The notes beneath the pieces were generated by a model, which was not told the origin of the DNA, searched no databases, and saw only the letters and a program-made list of their open reading frames with translations. Positions 8,066-15,811 of a DNA stretch of 64,000 nt are shown one piece after another. The DNA lies in the NCBI RefSeq assembly GCF_002269345.1, contig NZ_CP022889.1, positions 124,001 to 188,000 of the forward strand, given 5' to 3'. The translations under genes were made by a program, and so were the position numbers. The DNA is from Tsuneonella mangrovi. Its GTDB lineage: Bacteria; Pseudomonadota; Alphaproteobacteria; Sphingomonadales; Sphingomonadaceae. Within the stretch, counting starts at the first letter, position 1, and each line of letters opens with the position of its first letter.

Positions 8066-9964
8066 ATGTGCGGGATCGCGGGTATCTTCCATTGCGGCAC
8101 ACCCAAGCCGGTCGATCCGGCGCGGGTAGAGCGGATGTGCGATGCGTTGGTCCATCGCGGCCCCGATGGCAGCGGCGTGTGGACCGCACCGGGCGTCGGA
8201 CTGGGCCATCGGCGGCTCTCGATCATCGACCTCGAAGGCTCCCCGCAGCCGATGCTTTCGGCAGACGGGCGCGCGGTGATCGTTTTCAACGGCGAAATCT
8301 ACAATTACCGCGAATTGCGCCGCGAGCTCGCAGCGAGCGGAGCAGTCTTCCGCACCGATGGCGACACCGAAGTGATCCTCGCCGCATACCAGAAATGGGG
8401 CGTCGATTGCCTTTCGCGCCTCAACGGCATGTTCGCCTTCGCGCTTTACGATCTTGGCCGGCACGCGCTGTTCCTCGCGCGCGACCGCTTCGGCGTGAAG
8501 CCGCTGTTCACTGCAATGCTGAGCGATGGCAGCCTCGCGTTCGCGTCGGAGCTCAAGGGGCTGCTGGCGCACCCGCTGCTGCGCCGCAAGGTCGATCCGC
8601 TGGCGATCGAGGACTACCTTGCGTGGGGCTATGTGCCCGATCACCGTTCGATGCTGCAAGGTGTCGAGAAGCTTCCTGCCGGGCACTACCGGGTGTTGCG
8701 CCACGACGCACCGCCTGACCCGCCGGTGCAGTGGTGGGATATCTCGTTCGCAGACCGCGCACGGGGCAAGGCAGCAGATCTCGAGGCGGAATTGCTGTTC
8801 CACTTGCGCGAAGCGGTTTCGAGCCGGATGGTGGCCGACGTTCCGCTGGGAGCGTTCCTGTCCGGAGGGGTGGATAGCTCGAGCGTCGTCGCGCTGATGG
8901 CCGAAACCAGCGCTTCTCCGGTGCAGACCTGCTCGATCGGTTTCGATGTCGCCGCGCTCGACGAAACTTCTTATGCCAGGACGATTGCCGAGCGCTTCGC
9001 GACCGACCATCGCGAGCGGATCGTCGATCCAGATGATTTCGCTGCCATCGGAACGCTCGCGGCAATGTTCGACGAGCCGTTCGCCGATGCTTCGGCGTTG
9101 CCGACCTGGCGCGTGTGCCAGCTGGCGCGCGAGACTGTCACTGTCGCGTTGTCGGGCGATGGGGCGGACGAAGCGTTTGCCGGCTACCGCCGCCAGATGT
9201 TCCAGGCCCGCGAAGAGCAGGCGCGGATGGTGCTTCCCCAAAGCTTGCGTAGGCCGGTCTTCGGATTGCTCGGGCGGCTTTGGCCCAAGGCGGACTGGGC
9301 TCCGCGACCCCTGCGCGCGAAGACGACCTTCCAGTCGCTCGCCGCAAGCGGGGAAGAGGGCTACGCACGCGCGCTTTCGGTGATCCCGGCAGATTTGCGG
9401 CATACGCTTTATTCAGCCGACTTGCGCCGTGAGTTGGGCGAATACCGCGCCGAGCAGCCGCTGATCGATCTCATGCGGCGGGCTCCGGCCCAAACAGGAC
9501 TCGACCGGGCGCAATATGCAGACCTCAAGTTCTGGTTACCCGGAGATATCCTGACCAAGGTCGACCGCACGAGCATGGCTGTGAGCCTCGAGGCGCGTGA
9601 GCCGCTGCTCGATCACCGGTTGGTCGAATTTGCCGCGCGCCTGCCGCAGGCGCTGCGGATCAGGGGCGGGCAGGGCAAGTGGCTGCTCAAGCACTCGATG
9701 GAGCGCTACCTGCCGAGCGAAGTGCTCTATCGGCCCAAACAGGGCTTTGTGACTCCCATCGCGCAGTGGCTGCGCGGGCCGCTTGCGGCGGAGGCAAGGG
9801 CGATCGGGCGCAGCGCCGCGCTTGCGCGCACCGGATGGTTCGACGGCGACCGGATAGCCGACCTTGCAGAAGCGCATATCGGCGGTCGAAGCGATCACGG
9901 GAGGGTTCTGTGGCAGCTTCTCATGCTGGACAAATCGCTGGAAAAGCTCGGGTTAGGCTGTTGA
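8066..9964 (+). CDS. XrtA-associated asparagine synthase-like amidotransferase
   Basis: A 632-residue AsnB-like enzyme of the type that closes XrtA polysaccharide clusters (TIGR03108-like). The N-terminus MCGIAGIFH supplies the class II glutamine amidotransferase nucleophile Cys2, followed by the glutaminase signature FNGEIYNYRELR. The synthetase domain has the PP-loop ATP pyrophosphatase motif SGGVDSSS beginning at about residue 266. It probably amidates a sugar acid of the polymer rather than making asparagine, an inference from context. It starts 10 bases after the exosortase gene. The following 181-bp gap before the crotonase gene suggests this is the last gene of the operon. Confidence 0.9.
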   Translation: MCGIAGIFHCGTPKPVDPARVERMCDALVHRGPDGSGVWTAPGVGLGHRRLSIIDLEGSPQPMLSADGRAVIVFNGEIYNYRELRRELAASGAVFRTDGDTEVILAAYQKWGVDCLSRLNGMFAFALYDLGRHALFLARDRFGVKPLFTAMLSDGSLAFASELKGLLAHPLLRRKVDPLAIEDYLAWGYVPDHRSMLQGVEKLPAGHYRVLRHDAPPDPPVQWWDISFADRARGKAADLEAELLFHLREAVSSRMVADVPLGAFLSGGVDSSSVVALMAETSASPVQTCSIGFDVAALDETSYARTIAERFATDHRERIVDPDDFAAIGTLAAMFDEPFADASALPTWRVCQLARETVTVALSGDGADEAFAGYRRQMFQAREEQARMVLPQSLRRPVFGLLGRLWPKADWAPRPLRAKTTFQSLAASGEEGYARALSVIPADLRHTLYSADLRRELGEYRAEQPLIDLMRRAPAQTGLDRAQYADLKFWLPGDILTKVDRTSMAVSLEAREPLLDHRLVEFAARLPQALRIRGGQGKWLLKHSMERYLPSEVLYRPKQGFVTPIAQWLRGPLAAEARAIGRSAALARTGWFDGDRIADLAEAHIGGRSDHGRVLWQLLMLDKSLEKLGLGC

Positions 9965-10145
9965 AACCCTGTGGATAACCTCAATCGGCGCGGTGTTACC
10001 CGAAAGCCACTTTTTCGCAGGGCGGCCTAAATACCTCTTAACAGGGAATTGTTTTTTATAGTTAATAATTCGTTTGCGTAATTTCCTCCGGTTCGCTTAC
10101 ACTGCTTGCGATCGCAAGGCTTTGGACCTTTCGCGAGGGGGACGC

Positions 10146-11081
10146 ATGGACAGTTACGAGGACAGGGTCGGGCGGGTCGATTCCGCCTTTCCACTGACAG
10201 GTAACCAGGGCGAATATCTCGCCGACCCCAGTTCAGAATGCGCGGTTCCCGAAGGGCTCCTGCGGCTCAAGGAACTCGAATGCCTTTATCAGGCCGAAAG
10301 CGAGACCTTGTGGACTTACATGGCCCCGGTCGGCCGCCCCAGCTTCACGTCCCCGATGCTCGGCGATTTCGAGAACTGGCAGAAATACATCAGCCAGGAT
10401 TTCGGCCCCGGCAAGGTGCCGCTCAAGTTCCTCGTGCTCGGCAGCCGATCGCCGGGCGTGTTCTGTTTCGGCGGTGACTTGGCGCTGTTCCAGCGCCTGA
10501 TCCGCGACGAGGACCGCGACGGGTTGGTGCGATACGGGCACCGCTGTTGCGCAATCCTCCATCGCAACCTCCACGCACTCGAAATCCCGATGCTGACTAT
10601 TGGGCTCGTCGAAGGCGCGGCGCTCGGCGGCGGGTTCGAGGCGCTGCTCAGTTTCGACTATATCATCGCCGATCGTGATGCGACCTTCGGCTTGCCCGAA
10701 GTGCTATTTGGCCTGTTTCCGGGGATGGGCGCACACGCGTTGCTTTCGCGCAAGCTTGGTACCGCGATGGCGGAACGGATTATCCAGTCGAACGAGACTT
10801 ATTCCGCCCAGCAGATGTACGAACTTGGCATTGTTCATCATTTGGCCGAACCGGGCGAAGGACTTGCTGCCGCGCAGGAATTTATCAAGCGCTCGACGCG
10901 CCGCCATGCCGGGCTGGTCGCCGAGCGCAAGGCGATGCGGATGGCATCACCGCTTGCACTCGACGAACTCAATCGCATCACCGAGCTGTGGGCCGATGCG
11001 GCCCTGCAACTGCGCGAGCAGGACCTGAAGGTGATGAACCGCTTGGCGGCCGCGCAAACGCGGCTCGCGCAGGCGGCCTGA
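10146..11081 (+). CDS. rpfF: RpfF-like crotonase, putative DSF-family signal synthase
   Basis: A 311-residue enoyl-CoA hydratase/isomerase-fold protein most like RpfF, the enzyme that makes cis-2-unsaturated fatty acid (DSF) quorum-sensing signals from acyl-ACP. Recognisable RpfF features include FCFGGDLALFQRLIR, GAALGGGFEALL and LPEVLFGLFPGMGA. Two glutamates, Glu165 in GGGFEA and Glu185 in LPEV, are 20 residues apart, the same spacing as the catalytic Glu141/Glu161 reported for Xanthomonas RpfF. The ATG at 10146 has a good AGGGGG ribosome site just upstream; a TTG at 10074 is rejected. No rpfC or rpfG partner is nearby. The AT-rich stretch at about 10030-10080 may hold its own promoter. Confidence 0.82.
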   Translation: MDSYEDRVGRVDSAFPLTGNQGEYLADPSSECAVPEGLLRLKELECLYQAESETLWTYMAPVGRPSFTSPMLGDFENWQKYISQDFGPGKVPLKFLVLGSRSPGVFCFGGDLALFQRLIRDEDRDGLVRYGHRCCAILHRNLHALEIPMLTIGLVEGAALGGGFEALLSFDYIIADRDATFGLPEVLFGLFPGMGAHALLSRKLGTAMAERIIQSNETYSAQQMYELGIVHHLAEPGEGLAAAQEFIKRSTRRHAGLVAERKAMRMASPLALDELNRITELWADAALQLREQDLKVMNRLAAAQTRLAQAA

Positions 11082-11084
11082 TCG

Positions 11085-11783
11085 CTAGAGCGTATCGACA
11101 AGCACCAGTTCAGCGCCGTCGATCGCTTCGACTTCGATCTCGTTTTCGCCTGTAATCGCCGCTCCGTCGCGAGCCGACAACAGTGCGCCGTTTACTCGCA
11201 CGTTGCCATCCACCGGCACGAGGTACTGATGGCGAGCGGGATCGGCGGTGTAGGTCGCGGTCTGGCCCGCCTCGAGCGTCGCAGCCATGACCTTGGCGTC
11301 CGCCCTAATCGGTAGGGCATCGTCGACATCGGGTGCGCCGCTTGCCAGCACGACCCATTCGCCGCTTCGGTCATGGCGTGGAAACGCGCGCGTGCCCCAG
11401 CTCGGTTGCTCGCCTGCGCGGTCGGGCAAGATCCACAGCTGGAACAGCGTCGTATCCTCGTCTTCGAGGTTGTATTCTGCGTGGGTAATTCCGGTCCCGG
11501 CACTCATCACCTGCACGTCGCCAGCGACGGTGCGGCCCTCGTTCCCGAGCGAATCCCGGTGCGAGATTGCGCCCGAGTGGACGAATGTGACGATTTCCAT
11601 GTTGCTATGAGGGTGCGGCGGGAAGCCGCTCTTGGCGGCGATCCGGTCGTCGTTCCATACGCGCAGCCGCCCCCAGCCCATGCGATCGGGGTCGTGGTAG
11701 TCGGAAAACGAAAAGTGGTAACAGGTATCGAGCCACCCGTGATTGCGATGCGCAAGGGCAGCATGAGGCCTGATATCGATCAT
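11085..11783 (-). CDS. Pirin family protein (YhhW-like)
   Basis: A 232-residue pirin of the short bacterial YhhW type, a bicupin metal protein; some members oxidise quercetin, but the physiological role is generally unknown. The iron ligands are visible: His57 and His59 in PPHPHSNME, and His101 and Glu103 in THAEYN. The second cupin half is present (ETYTADPARHQYL-like region ending in DGAELVLVDTL). The gene is convergent with the rpfF-like gene, with only 3 bases between the two stops and no terminator visible between them. Confidence 0.9.
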   Translation of the reverse strand: MIDIRPHAALAHRNHGWLDTCYHFSFSDYHDPDRMGWGRLRVWNDDRIAAKSGFPPHPHSNMEIVTFVHSGAISHRDSLGNEGRTVAGDVQVMSAGTGITHAEYNLEDEDTTLFQLWILPDRAGEQPSWGTRAFPRHDRSGEWVVLASGAPDVDDALPIRADAKVMAATLEAGQTATYTADPARHQYLVPVDGNVRVNGALLSARDGAAITGENEIEVEAIDGAELVLVDTL

Positions 11784-11866
11784 GTCGGTAATCCACCTCG
11801 GCGGGGCTATCTGTCCGCCGGAATGCCAGCGATGTGGTAGCGGTGGTTCAGCGTTTCAAGCCGAGG

Positions 11867-12160
11867 TCAGTCGCTGCCCACTGCGACGTAGCGCCGCTCG
11901 CCGCTTTCCGGATGGAACCAGACTTCCAGCCATTGGCCGGTTTCTTCGTCGCGGAACTTCTCTCCCGTGCGTTGCCACCCCGGTCCGGGGCGGGGATCGG
12001 AACGGCCCCGGCGGTAGCGTTGCTCGAACACCAGGCCAATCAACAGCAGGCATCCCAAAACGATCAGTGCAGTCCCGCTTCCCAACGGCCGCAGCAACAA
12101 CCCGCCGACCACCATCAGTCCGGCAAACCCCAAACCGACGTTGCGGGCTGTGGGGCTCAT
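11867..12160 (-). CDS. Small membrane protein of unknown function
   Basis: A 97-residue protein not recognised as a named family. Residues about 8-44 are two closely spaced hydrophobic helices (GLGFAGLMVVGGLLL and GTALIVLGCLLLIGLVF). They are followed by a basic stretch and a soluble C-terminal segment with GEKFRDEETGQWLEVWFHPESGERRYV, which looks like a small beta-rich repeat. The start ATG at 12160 overlaps the stop of the upstream YbjQ-like gene by 4 bases (ATGA), so the two are translationally coupled. The coupling suggests a shared role but gives no function. Confidence 0.75.
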   Translation of the reverse strand: MSPTARNVGLGFAGLMVVGGLLLRPLGSGTALIVLGCLLLIGLVFEQRYRRGRSDPRPGPGWQRTGEKFRDEETGQWLEVWFHPESGERRYVAVGSD

Positions 12161-12477
12161 GCGCGTGCGAGTCGTACGGCGGTGCCGTAGGCGACCACTT
12201 CGTTCATCGACTGGCCGATTTCGCCCGAATCGAAACGCATCATCACCACGGCATCGGCACCCATCGCGGTCGCGTTCTGCACCAGGCGGTCGATCGCGTG
12301 GCGTCGCGTATCTTCGACCAGCGAAGTGTATTCGTGGATTTCGCCGCCGACGATGGAGCGCAGCCCGGCCATTACATTGCCACCAAGCCCGCGGCTGCGA
12401 ACGACAACGCCAAATACCTGGCCGAGACATTCGGTCGTGCGGAATCCCGGAACGGCTTCGGTTGTGGTAACGATCAT
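12157..12477 (-). CDS. YbjQ/UPF0145 family heavy-metal-binding-domain protein
   Basis: A 106-residue member of the YbjQ (UPF0145) family, small proteins that form pentameric rings and have no firmly assigned function. Family features are the N-terminal MIVTTTEAVPG, the central GLRSIVGGEIHEYTSL and GADAVVMMRFDSGEI near the C-terminus. The ATG at 12477 has GGAG seven bases upstream; an upstream in-frame ATG would add 20 basic residues absent from the family. The gene overlaps the small membrane protein gene downstream by 4 bases. Confidence 0.88.
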   Translation of the reverse strand: MIVTTTEAVPGFRTTECLGQVFGVVVRSRGLGGNVMAGLRSIVGGEIHEYTSLVEDTRRHAIDRLVQNATAMGADAVVMMRFDSGEIGQSMNEVVAYGTAVRLARA

Positions 12478-12558
12478 CGATGCGCTCCAATGCTTGTTTG
12501 GGAGCGAATTTCTGCGCCGATTGCGGAGCTTTGTCAAAGCCGCCCGGTATCGCCCCGC

Positions 12559-13677
12559 TCAGGCCTTTCCGTGTCCATGCGCGAGGTATTCCGCGCTCTG
12601 CATTTCCTCCAACCGGCTGACAGTGCGCTGGAACTCGAAGCTCCCGGTGCCCTTGGGGTAGAGCTCCGCGGGCTCTGCGGCCGCGGCAGCAAACAGGATC
12701 ACGTTATTTTCGTAGAGCGCATCGGCCAGCTTGGTGAAGCGTAGCGCCTGGTCGCGGTTGTCCGGTCCGATCACCGGGATGCCGACCACGATTACGGTGT
12801 GGTAGGCGTGGGCAATCGCGAGGTAATCCGCCGCTCCTCGGTTTTCTCCGCACAACCGCTTGAAGCTGAACACCGCGACGCCCTTGAAGCTCTTGGGCAC
12901 GTGCAGCGATCGCCCCCCGCCGAGGTCGAGCTCGGCGCTGGGCACGTGGGCGGCATCTTCGGGCTTGTAGTCGGTCAGGCGGAAAAACGCTTCACGCACT
13001 TGTGCGGTTGCCGCCTCGCCCAGCGGCGTGTGCCAGGTGTCGATCCCGCCGAGGCGATCGAGACGGTAGTCGACCGGGCCATCGAGTTCGATCACGTCCA
13101 TTTCGGCCTCGACAAGGTCGATGAAGGGCAGGAACAGCGAGCGGTTGAGTCCGTCCTTGTAAAGATCGCGGGGAGGGCGGTTACTGGTGGTGACGACCGT
13201 GACCCCTTCGTCGCGGATCAGCGCGGTGAACAGTCGGCTCATGATCGCGGCATCGGCGGTGTTGGTGACGACCATTTCGTCGAACGCAAGGCAGCGAATG
13301 TCACGCGCCAGGGCGGCAGCGACCGGAGCGATCGGATCGCCAATCTCCTTCGCCCGCTCGGCCCGGATCATCCCGTCGACTTCGAGCATGAAGGCGTGAA
13401 AATGGACCCGGCGCTTGGCTTCGATCGCCAGCGTTTCGACGAACAGGTCCATCAGCATCGACTTGCCCCGGCCTACGCCGCCCCACATGTAGAGCCCGCG
13501 GATCGGGTTTGCCTTCTTGCCGAACAATCTCCCGACCAGGCCGCCGCCGTCAGGAGAGCCGGACTCGAGCCTGGTCTGCAGCGATTGGAGCGCTTCGGCT
13601 GCTGCACGCTGGTCGGGGTCGGGGCGCAATTCCGCAGCAGCGATCAGCGCCTCGTAGCGCGCAATCAGGCCGCTCAT
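12559..13677 (-). CDS. zapE: Cell division protein ZapE (AFG1-like ATPase)
   Basis: AAA-type ATPase of 372 residues, the usual length for ZapE/AFG1, which associates with the FtsZ ring in bacteria. Walker A GGVGRGKS is at residues 66-73 and a Walker B-like LAFDEMVVTN follows about 75 residues later. Sequences typical of the family include VVTTSNRPPRDLYKDGLNR and FLPFIDLVE. The stop of the upstream thioesterase gene and the zapE start overlap by 4 bases (13674-13677), so zapE is the distal gene of the sdhB-thioesterase-zapE run. Confidence 0.9.
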   Translation of the reverse strand: MSGLIARYEALIAAAELRPDPDQRAAAEALQSLQTRLESGSPDGGGLVGRLFGKKANPIRGLYMWGGVGRGKSMLMDLFVETLAIEAKRRVHFHAFMLEVDGMIRAERAKEIGDPIAPVAAALARDIRCLAFDEMVVTNTADAAIMSRLFTALIRDEGVTVVTTSNRPPRDLYKDGLNRSLFLPFIDLVEAEMDVIELDGPVDYRLDRLGGIDTWHTPLGEAATAQVREAFFRLTDYKPEDAAHVPSAELDLGGGRSLHVPKSFKGVAVFSFKRLCGENRGAADYLAIAHAYHTVIVVGIPVIGPDNRDQALRFTKLADALYENNVILFAAAAAEPAELYPKGTGSFEFQRTVSRLEEMQSAEYLAHGHGKA

Positions 13678-14141
13678 CTTGCGGAGCGCGGCTTCATTTT
13701 GCGAACGATGCCCGAGAACGAGGCAACCGCATCATCCTCTTGCACGACATCGCCGCGAACGAACACCAGACTGCCGGTTTCGCGCACGATCTCGCACACC
13801 GCATCGAGCGGCCGCTTTGGGTCTCCGCCTCCGACGAATTGGGTCGACAACTCGATCGTCACCGAAGGTCCGGCGTTGCCCGTTCCGATCGTATGCATCG
13901 TGGTGAACAGCGAAATGTCGATCAGCGAAAGCGTCACTGCGCCGTGGATGATCCCCTGCAGGTTCTCATGTCGCCGCTCGGGAAACATTCGCAACCGGCT
14001 GCGCCCGTCGTCGTCTACCCGGGTGATGAGCTTGCCCATCACCGCACCGTTGAAGATCGTCGGGTCTTTCAGGTTCCAGTGCCGCCAGCCCGGGTTTTCC
14101 GGATCGGGACTGTGATCGAATACGTCGTCGCGATGGGACAC
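13674..14141 (-). CDS. PaaI-like hotdog-fold thioesterase
   Basis: A 155-residue PaaI/YdiI-type acyl-CoA thioesterase with a single hotdog domain. The active-site region is NLQGIIHGAVTLSLIDISL, where HGA corresponds to the HGG catalytic turn. The strand VTIELSTQFVGGGDP and the final strands follow in the right order. The start is a GTG at 14141, placed 5 bases after the sdhB stop; no better in-frame ATG exists before residue 35. The substrate is unknown. Its position between sdhB and zapE suggests co-transcription rather than a role in the TCA cycle. Confidence 0.82.
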   Translation of the reverse strand: MSHRDDVFDHSPDPENPGWRHWNLKDPTIFNGAVMGKLITRVDDDGRSRLRMFPERRHENLQGIIHGAVTLSLIDISLFTTMHTIGTGNAGPSVTIELSTQFVGGGDPKRPLDAVCEIVRETGSLVFVRGDVVQEDDAVASFSGIVRKMKPRSAR

Positions 14142-14146
14142 AGGCG

Positions 14147-14929
14147 TCAGATTTGCCGTTCGGCCTGCATTTTCTTGATTTCGGCAATCGCCCGGGCAGG
14201 GGAGAGGCCTTTCGGGCAAACGTTCGAGCAGTTCATGATCGTGTGGCAACGATAGAGGCGGAACGGATCCTCGAGATCGTCGAGCCGTTCGCCAGTCATC
14301 TCGTCGCGGCTGTCGGCCAGCCAGCGATACGCCTGGAGGAGAATCGCCGGGCCGAGGAACTTGTCCGCATTCCACCAATAGCTGGGGCAGCTGGTCGAGC
14401 AGCAGGCACACAGGATGCATTCGTAGAGCCCGTCGAGCTTGTCGCGCTGCTCGGGGCTTTGCAGCCGTTCCTTGCCGCTCGGGGTCGGGCTGACGGTCTG
14501 CAGCCACGGGCGGATCGAGGCATATTGGGCGTAGAAGTGAGTGAAATCGGGCACCAGGTCCTTCACCACTTCCATGTGCGGCAACGGAGTGATGCGGATT
14601 TCACCCTTGAGGTCTTCGATCGCGGTGGTGCAGGCGAGCCCGTTGCGCCCGTTGAGGTTCATCGCGCATGACCCGCAAATCCCCTCGCGACACGAACGGC
14701 GGAAGGTCAGCGTCGGATCGATCTCGTTCTTGATCTTGAGCAGTGCGTCGAGAACCATCGGCCCGCAGTTGTCGAGGTCGATCTCGAACGTATCGTAGCG
14801 CGGATTGTCGCCACTATCGGGGTCGTAGCGGTAAACTTTGAACTTCTTGACCCTGCTTGCCCCCTCGGCGGTGTGCTTGTGGCCCTTGCCGGAAATCTTC
14901 GAATTCTTGGGGAGGGTGAAGGTCGCCAT
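14147..14929 (-). CDS. sdhB: Succinate dehydrogenase iron-sulfur subunit
   Basis: SdhB, 260 residues, the electron-transfer subunit of complex II at the inner membrane. All three clusters are visible: the [2Fe-2S] motif CREGICGSC with its later Cys in LACTT, and the two clustered ferredoxin-like motifs [11 protein letters not shown] and [14 protein letters not shown] for the [4Fe-4S] and [3Fe-4S] centres. The start ATG at 14929 gives the expected [13 protein letters not shown]-terminus; a longer frame upstream is not conserved-looking. sdhCDA are not adjacent upstream; the neighbouring gene there is a divergent methyltransferase, so sdhB stands apart from the other subunits unless they are elsewhere. 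Confidence 0.96.
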   Translation of the reverse strand: MATFTLPKNSKISGKGHKHTAEGASRVKKFKVYRYDPDSGDNPRYDTFEIDLDNCGPMVLDALLKIKNEIDPTLTFRRSCREGICGSCAMNLNGRNGLACTTAIEDLKGEIRITPLPHMEVVKDLVPDFTHFYAQYASIRPWLQTVSPTPSGKERLQSPEQRDKLDGLYECILCACCSTSCPSYWWNADKFLGPAILLQAYRWLADSRDEMTGERLDDLEDPFRLYRCHTIMNCSNVCPKGLSPARAIAEIKKMQAERQI

Positions 14930-15085
14930 CGCTTCCGATCCTGCTGCTTGCTTGCGGGGCCTATCTATAGGGTTCTGCGCCAAGGGCAAGCGGCGAGCCG
15001 CCGCCGTCGCTCCCAAAGCCTTGACAGGAGCCGCAAGCGAACATCATTCTCCCGCTGTCGGGCAAGCAGGGGGTGAGGGCTGCCG

Positions 15086-15721
15086 ATGTCGATGCGCGAA
15101 TTCTACGAGAAGCACATTCTTTCGCGGTTGATTACGTGTGCTTGCGCGCAACCGGGGATCATGGACTTGCGCGAACAAGTCGTTCCGCTGGCTGACGGCG
15201 ACGTGCTGGAAATCGGTTGCGGCGGCGGGCTCAACCAGAAGTTCTACGATCACAGCAAGATCACCCGGTTTGCCGGGATTGATCCGAATCCGGCGCTCCT
15301 CGAGGGCGCACGGTCGAGGGTGAAGGCGCAAGGTTGGGATGCGCTGATCCGCGAAGGGGTGGGTGAAGCGATACCGTTTCCCGATTCATCATTCGATACA
15401 GTGGTTTGCACTTATACCCTATGCTCGGTCAACGATCAGGCACAGGTCATTTCGGAGATGCGCCGCGTGCTCAAGCCGGGCGGCAAACTGCTGTTTCTCG
15501 AACATGGTTCGGCACCCGATCCGGGGCCGCGCAAGTGGCAAGCGCGGATCGAACCGATCTGGCGGCCGATGATGGGCAACTGTCACCTGACGCGCCAGGT
15601 CGGCGCCGCCTTGCGTGGGGGCGGGCTGTCGGTCGAGCCGCTTGGTCAAGGCTACCTCGAGCGCGCGCCAAAATTCGCCGGGTGGATGGAATGGGGTGTG
15701 GCGCGAAAGTCGGGCGCTTGA
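15086..15721 (+). CDS. Class I SAM-dependent methyltransferase
   Basis: A 211-residue Rossmann-fold methyltransferase of the UbiE/METTL7-like type. Motif I VLEIGCGGG, the acidic residue in GIDPNP, motif II/III SFDTVVCTYTLCSV and LKPGGKLLFLEHG are in order. The substrate cannot be deduced; small-molecule or thiol methylation is common in close families. The ATG at 15086 follows ggtgagggct, giving a reasonable ribosome site. It is divergent from sdhB and convergent with rne, sharing the terminator at about 15752-15795. Confidence 0.85.
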   Translation: MSMREFYEKHILSRLITCACAQPGIMDLREQVVPLADGDVLEIGCGGGLNQKFYDHSKITRFAGIDPNPALLEGARSRVKAQGWDALIREGVGEAIPFPDSSFDTVVCTYTLCSVNDQAQVISEMRRVLKPGGKLLFLEHGSAPDPGPRKWQARIEPIWRPMMGNCHLTRQVGAALRGGGLSVEPLGQGYLERAPKFAGWMEWGVARKSGA

Positions 15722-15751
15722 CGTCGCGCTGTCGCGACTGAGCGACAATGC

Positions 15752-15795
15752 AAAAGGCCCCGAACCTCGCGGGGAGGTCCGGGGCCTGATCTTTT
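15752..15795. terminator. Bidirectional rho-independent terminator
   Basis: An inverted repeat (ggccccgaacct ... aggtccggggcc) with a GC loop is flanked by aaaa on the left and tcttttg on the right, giving U-runs on both strands. It lies between the convergent methyltransferase and rne genes and can end both transcripts. Confidence 0.85.
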
Positions 15796-15811
15796 GCCGG
15801 TTGGCGTCGGG

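Noticed and set aside
10074-10146. Longer start (TTG at 10074) for the RpfF-like gene
   Set aside because: The ATG at 10146 has a strong ribosome site and the extension is not RpfF-like.
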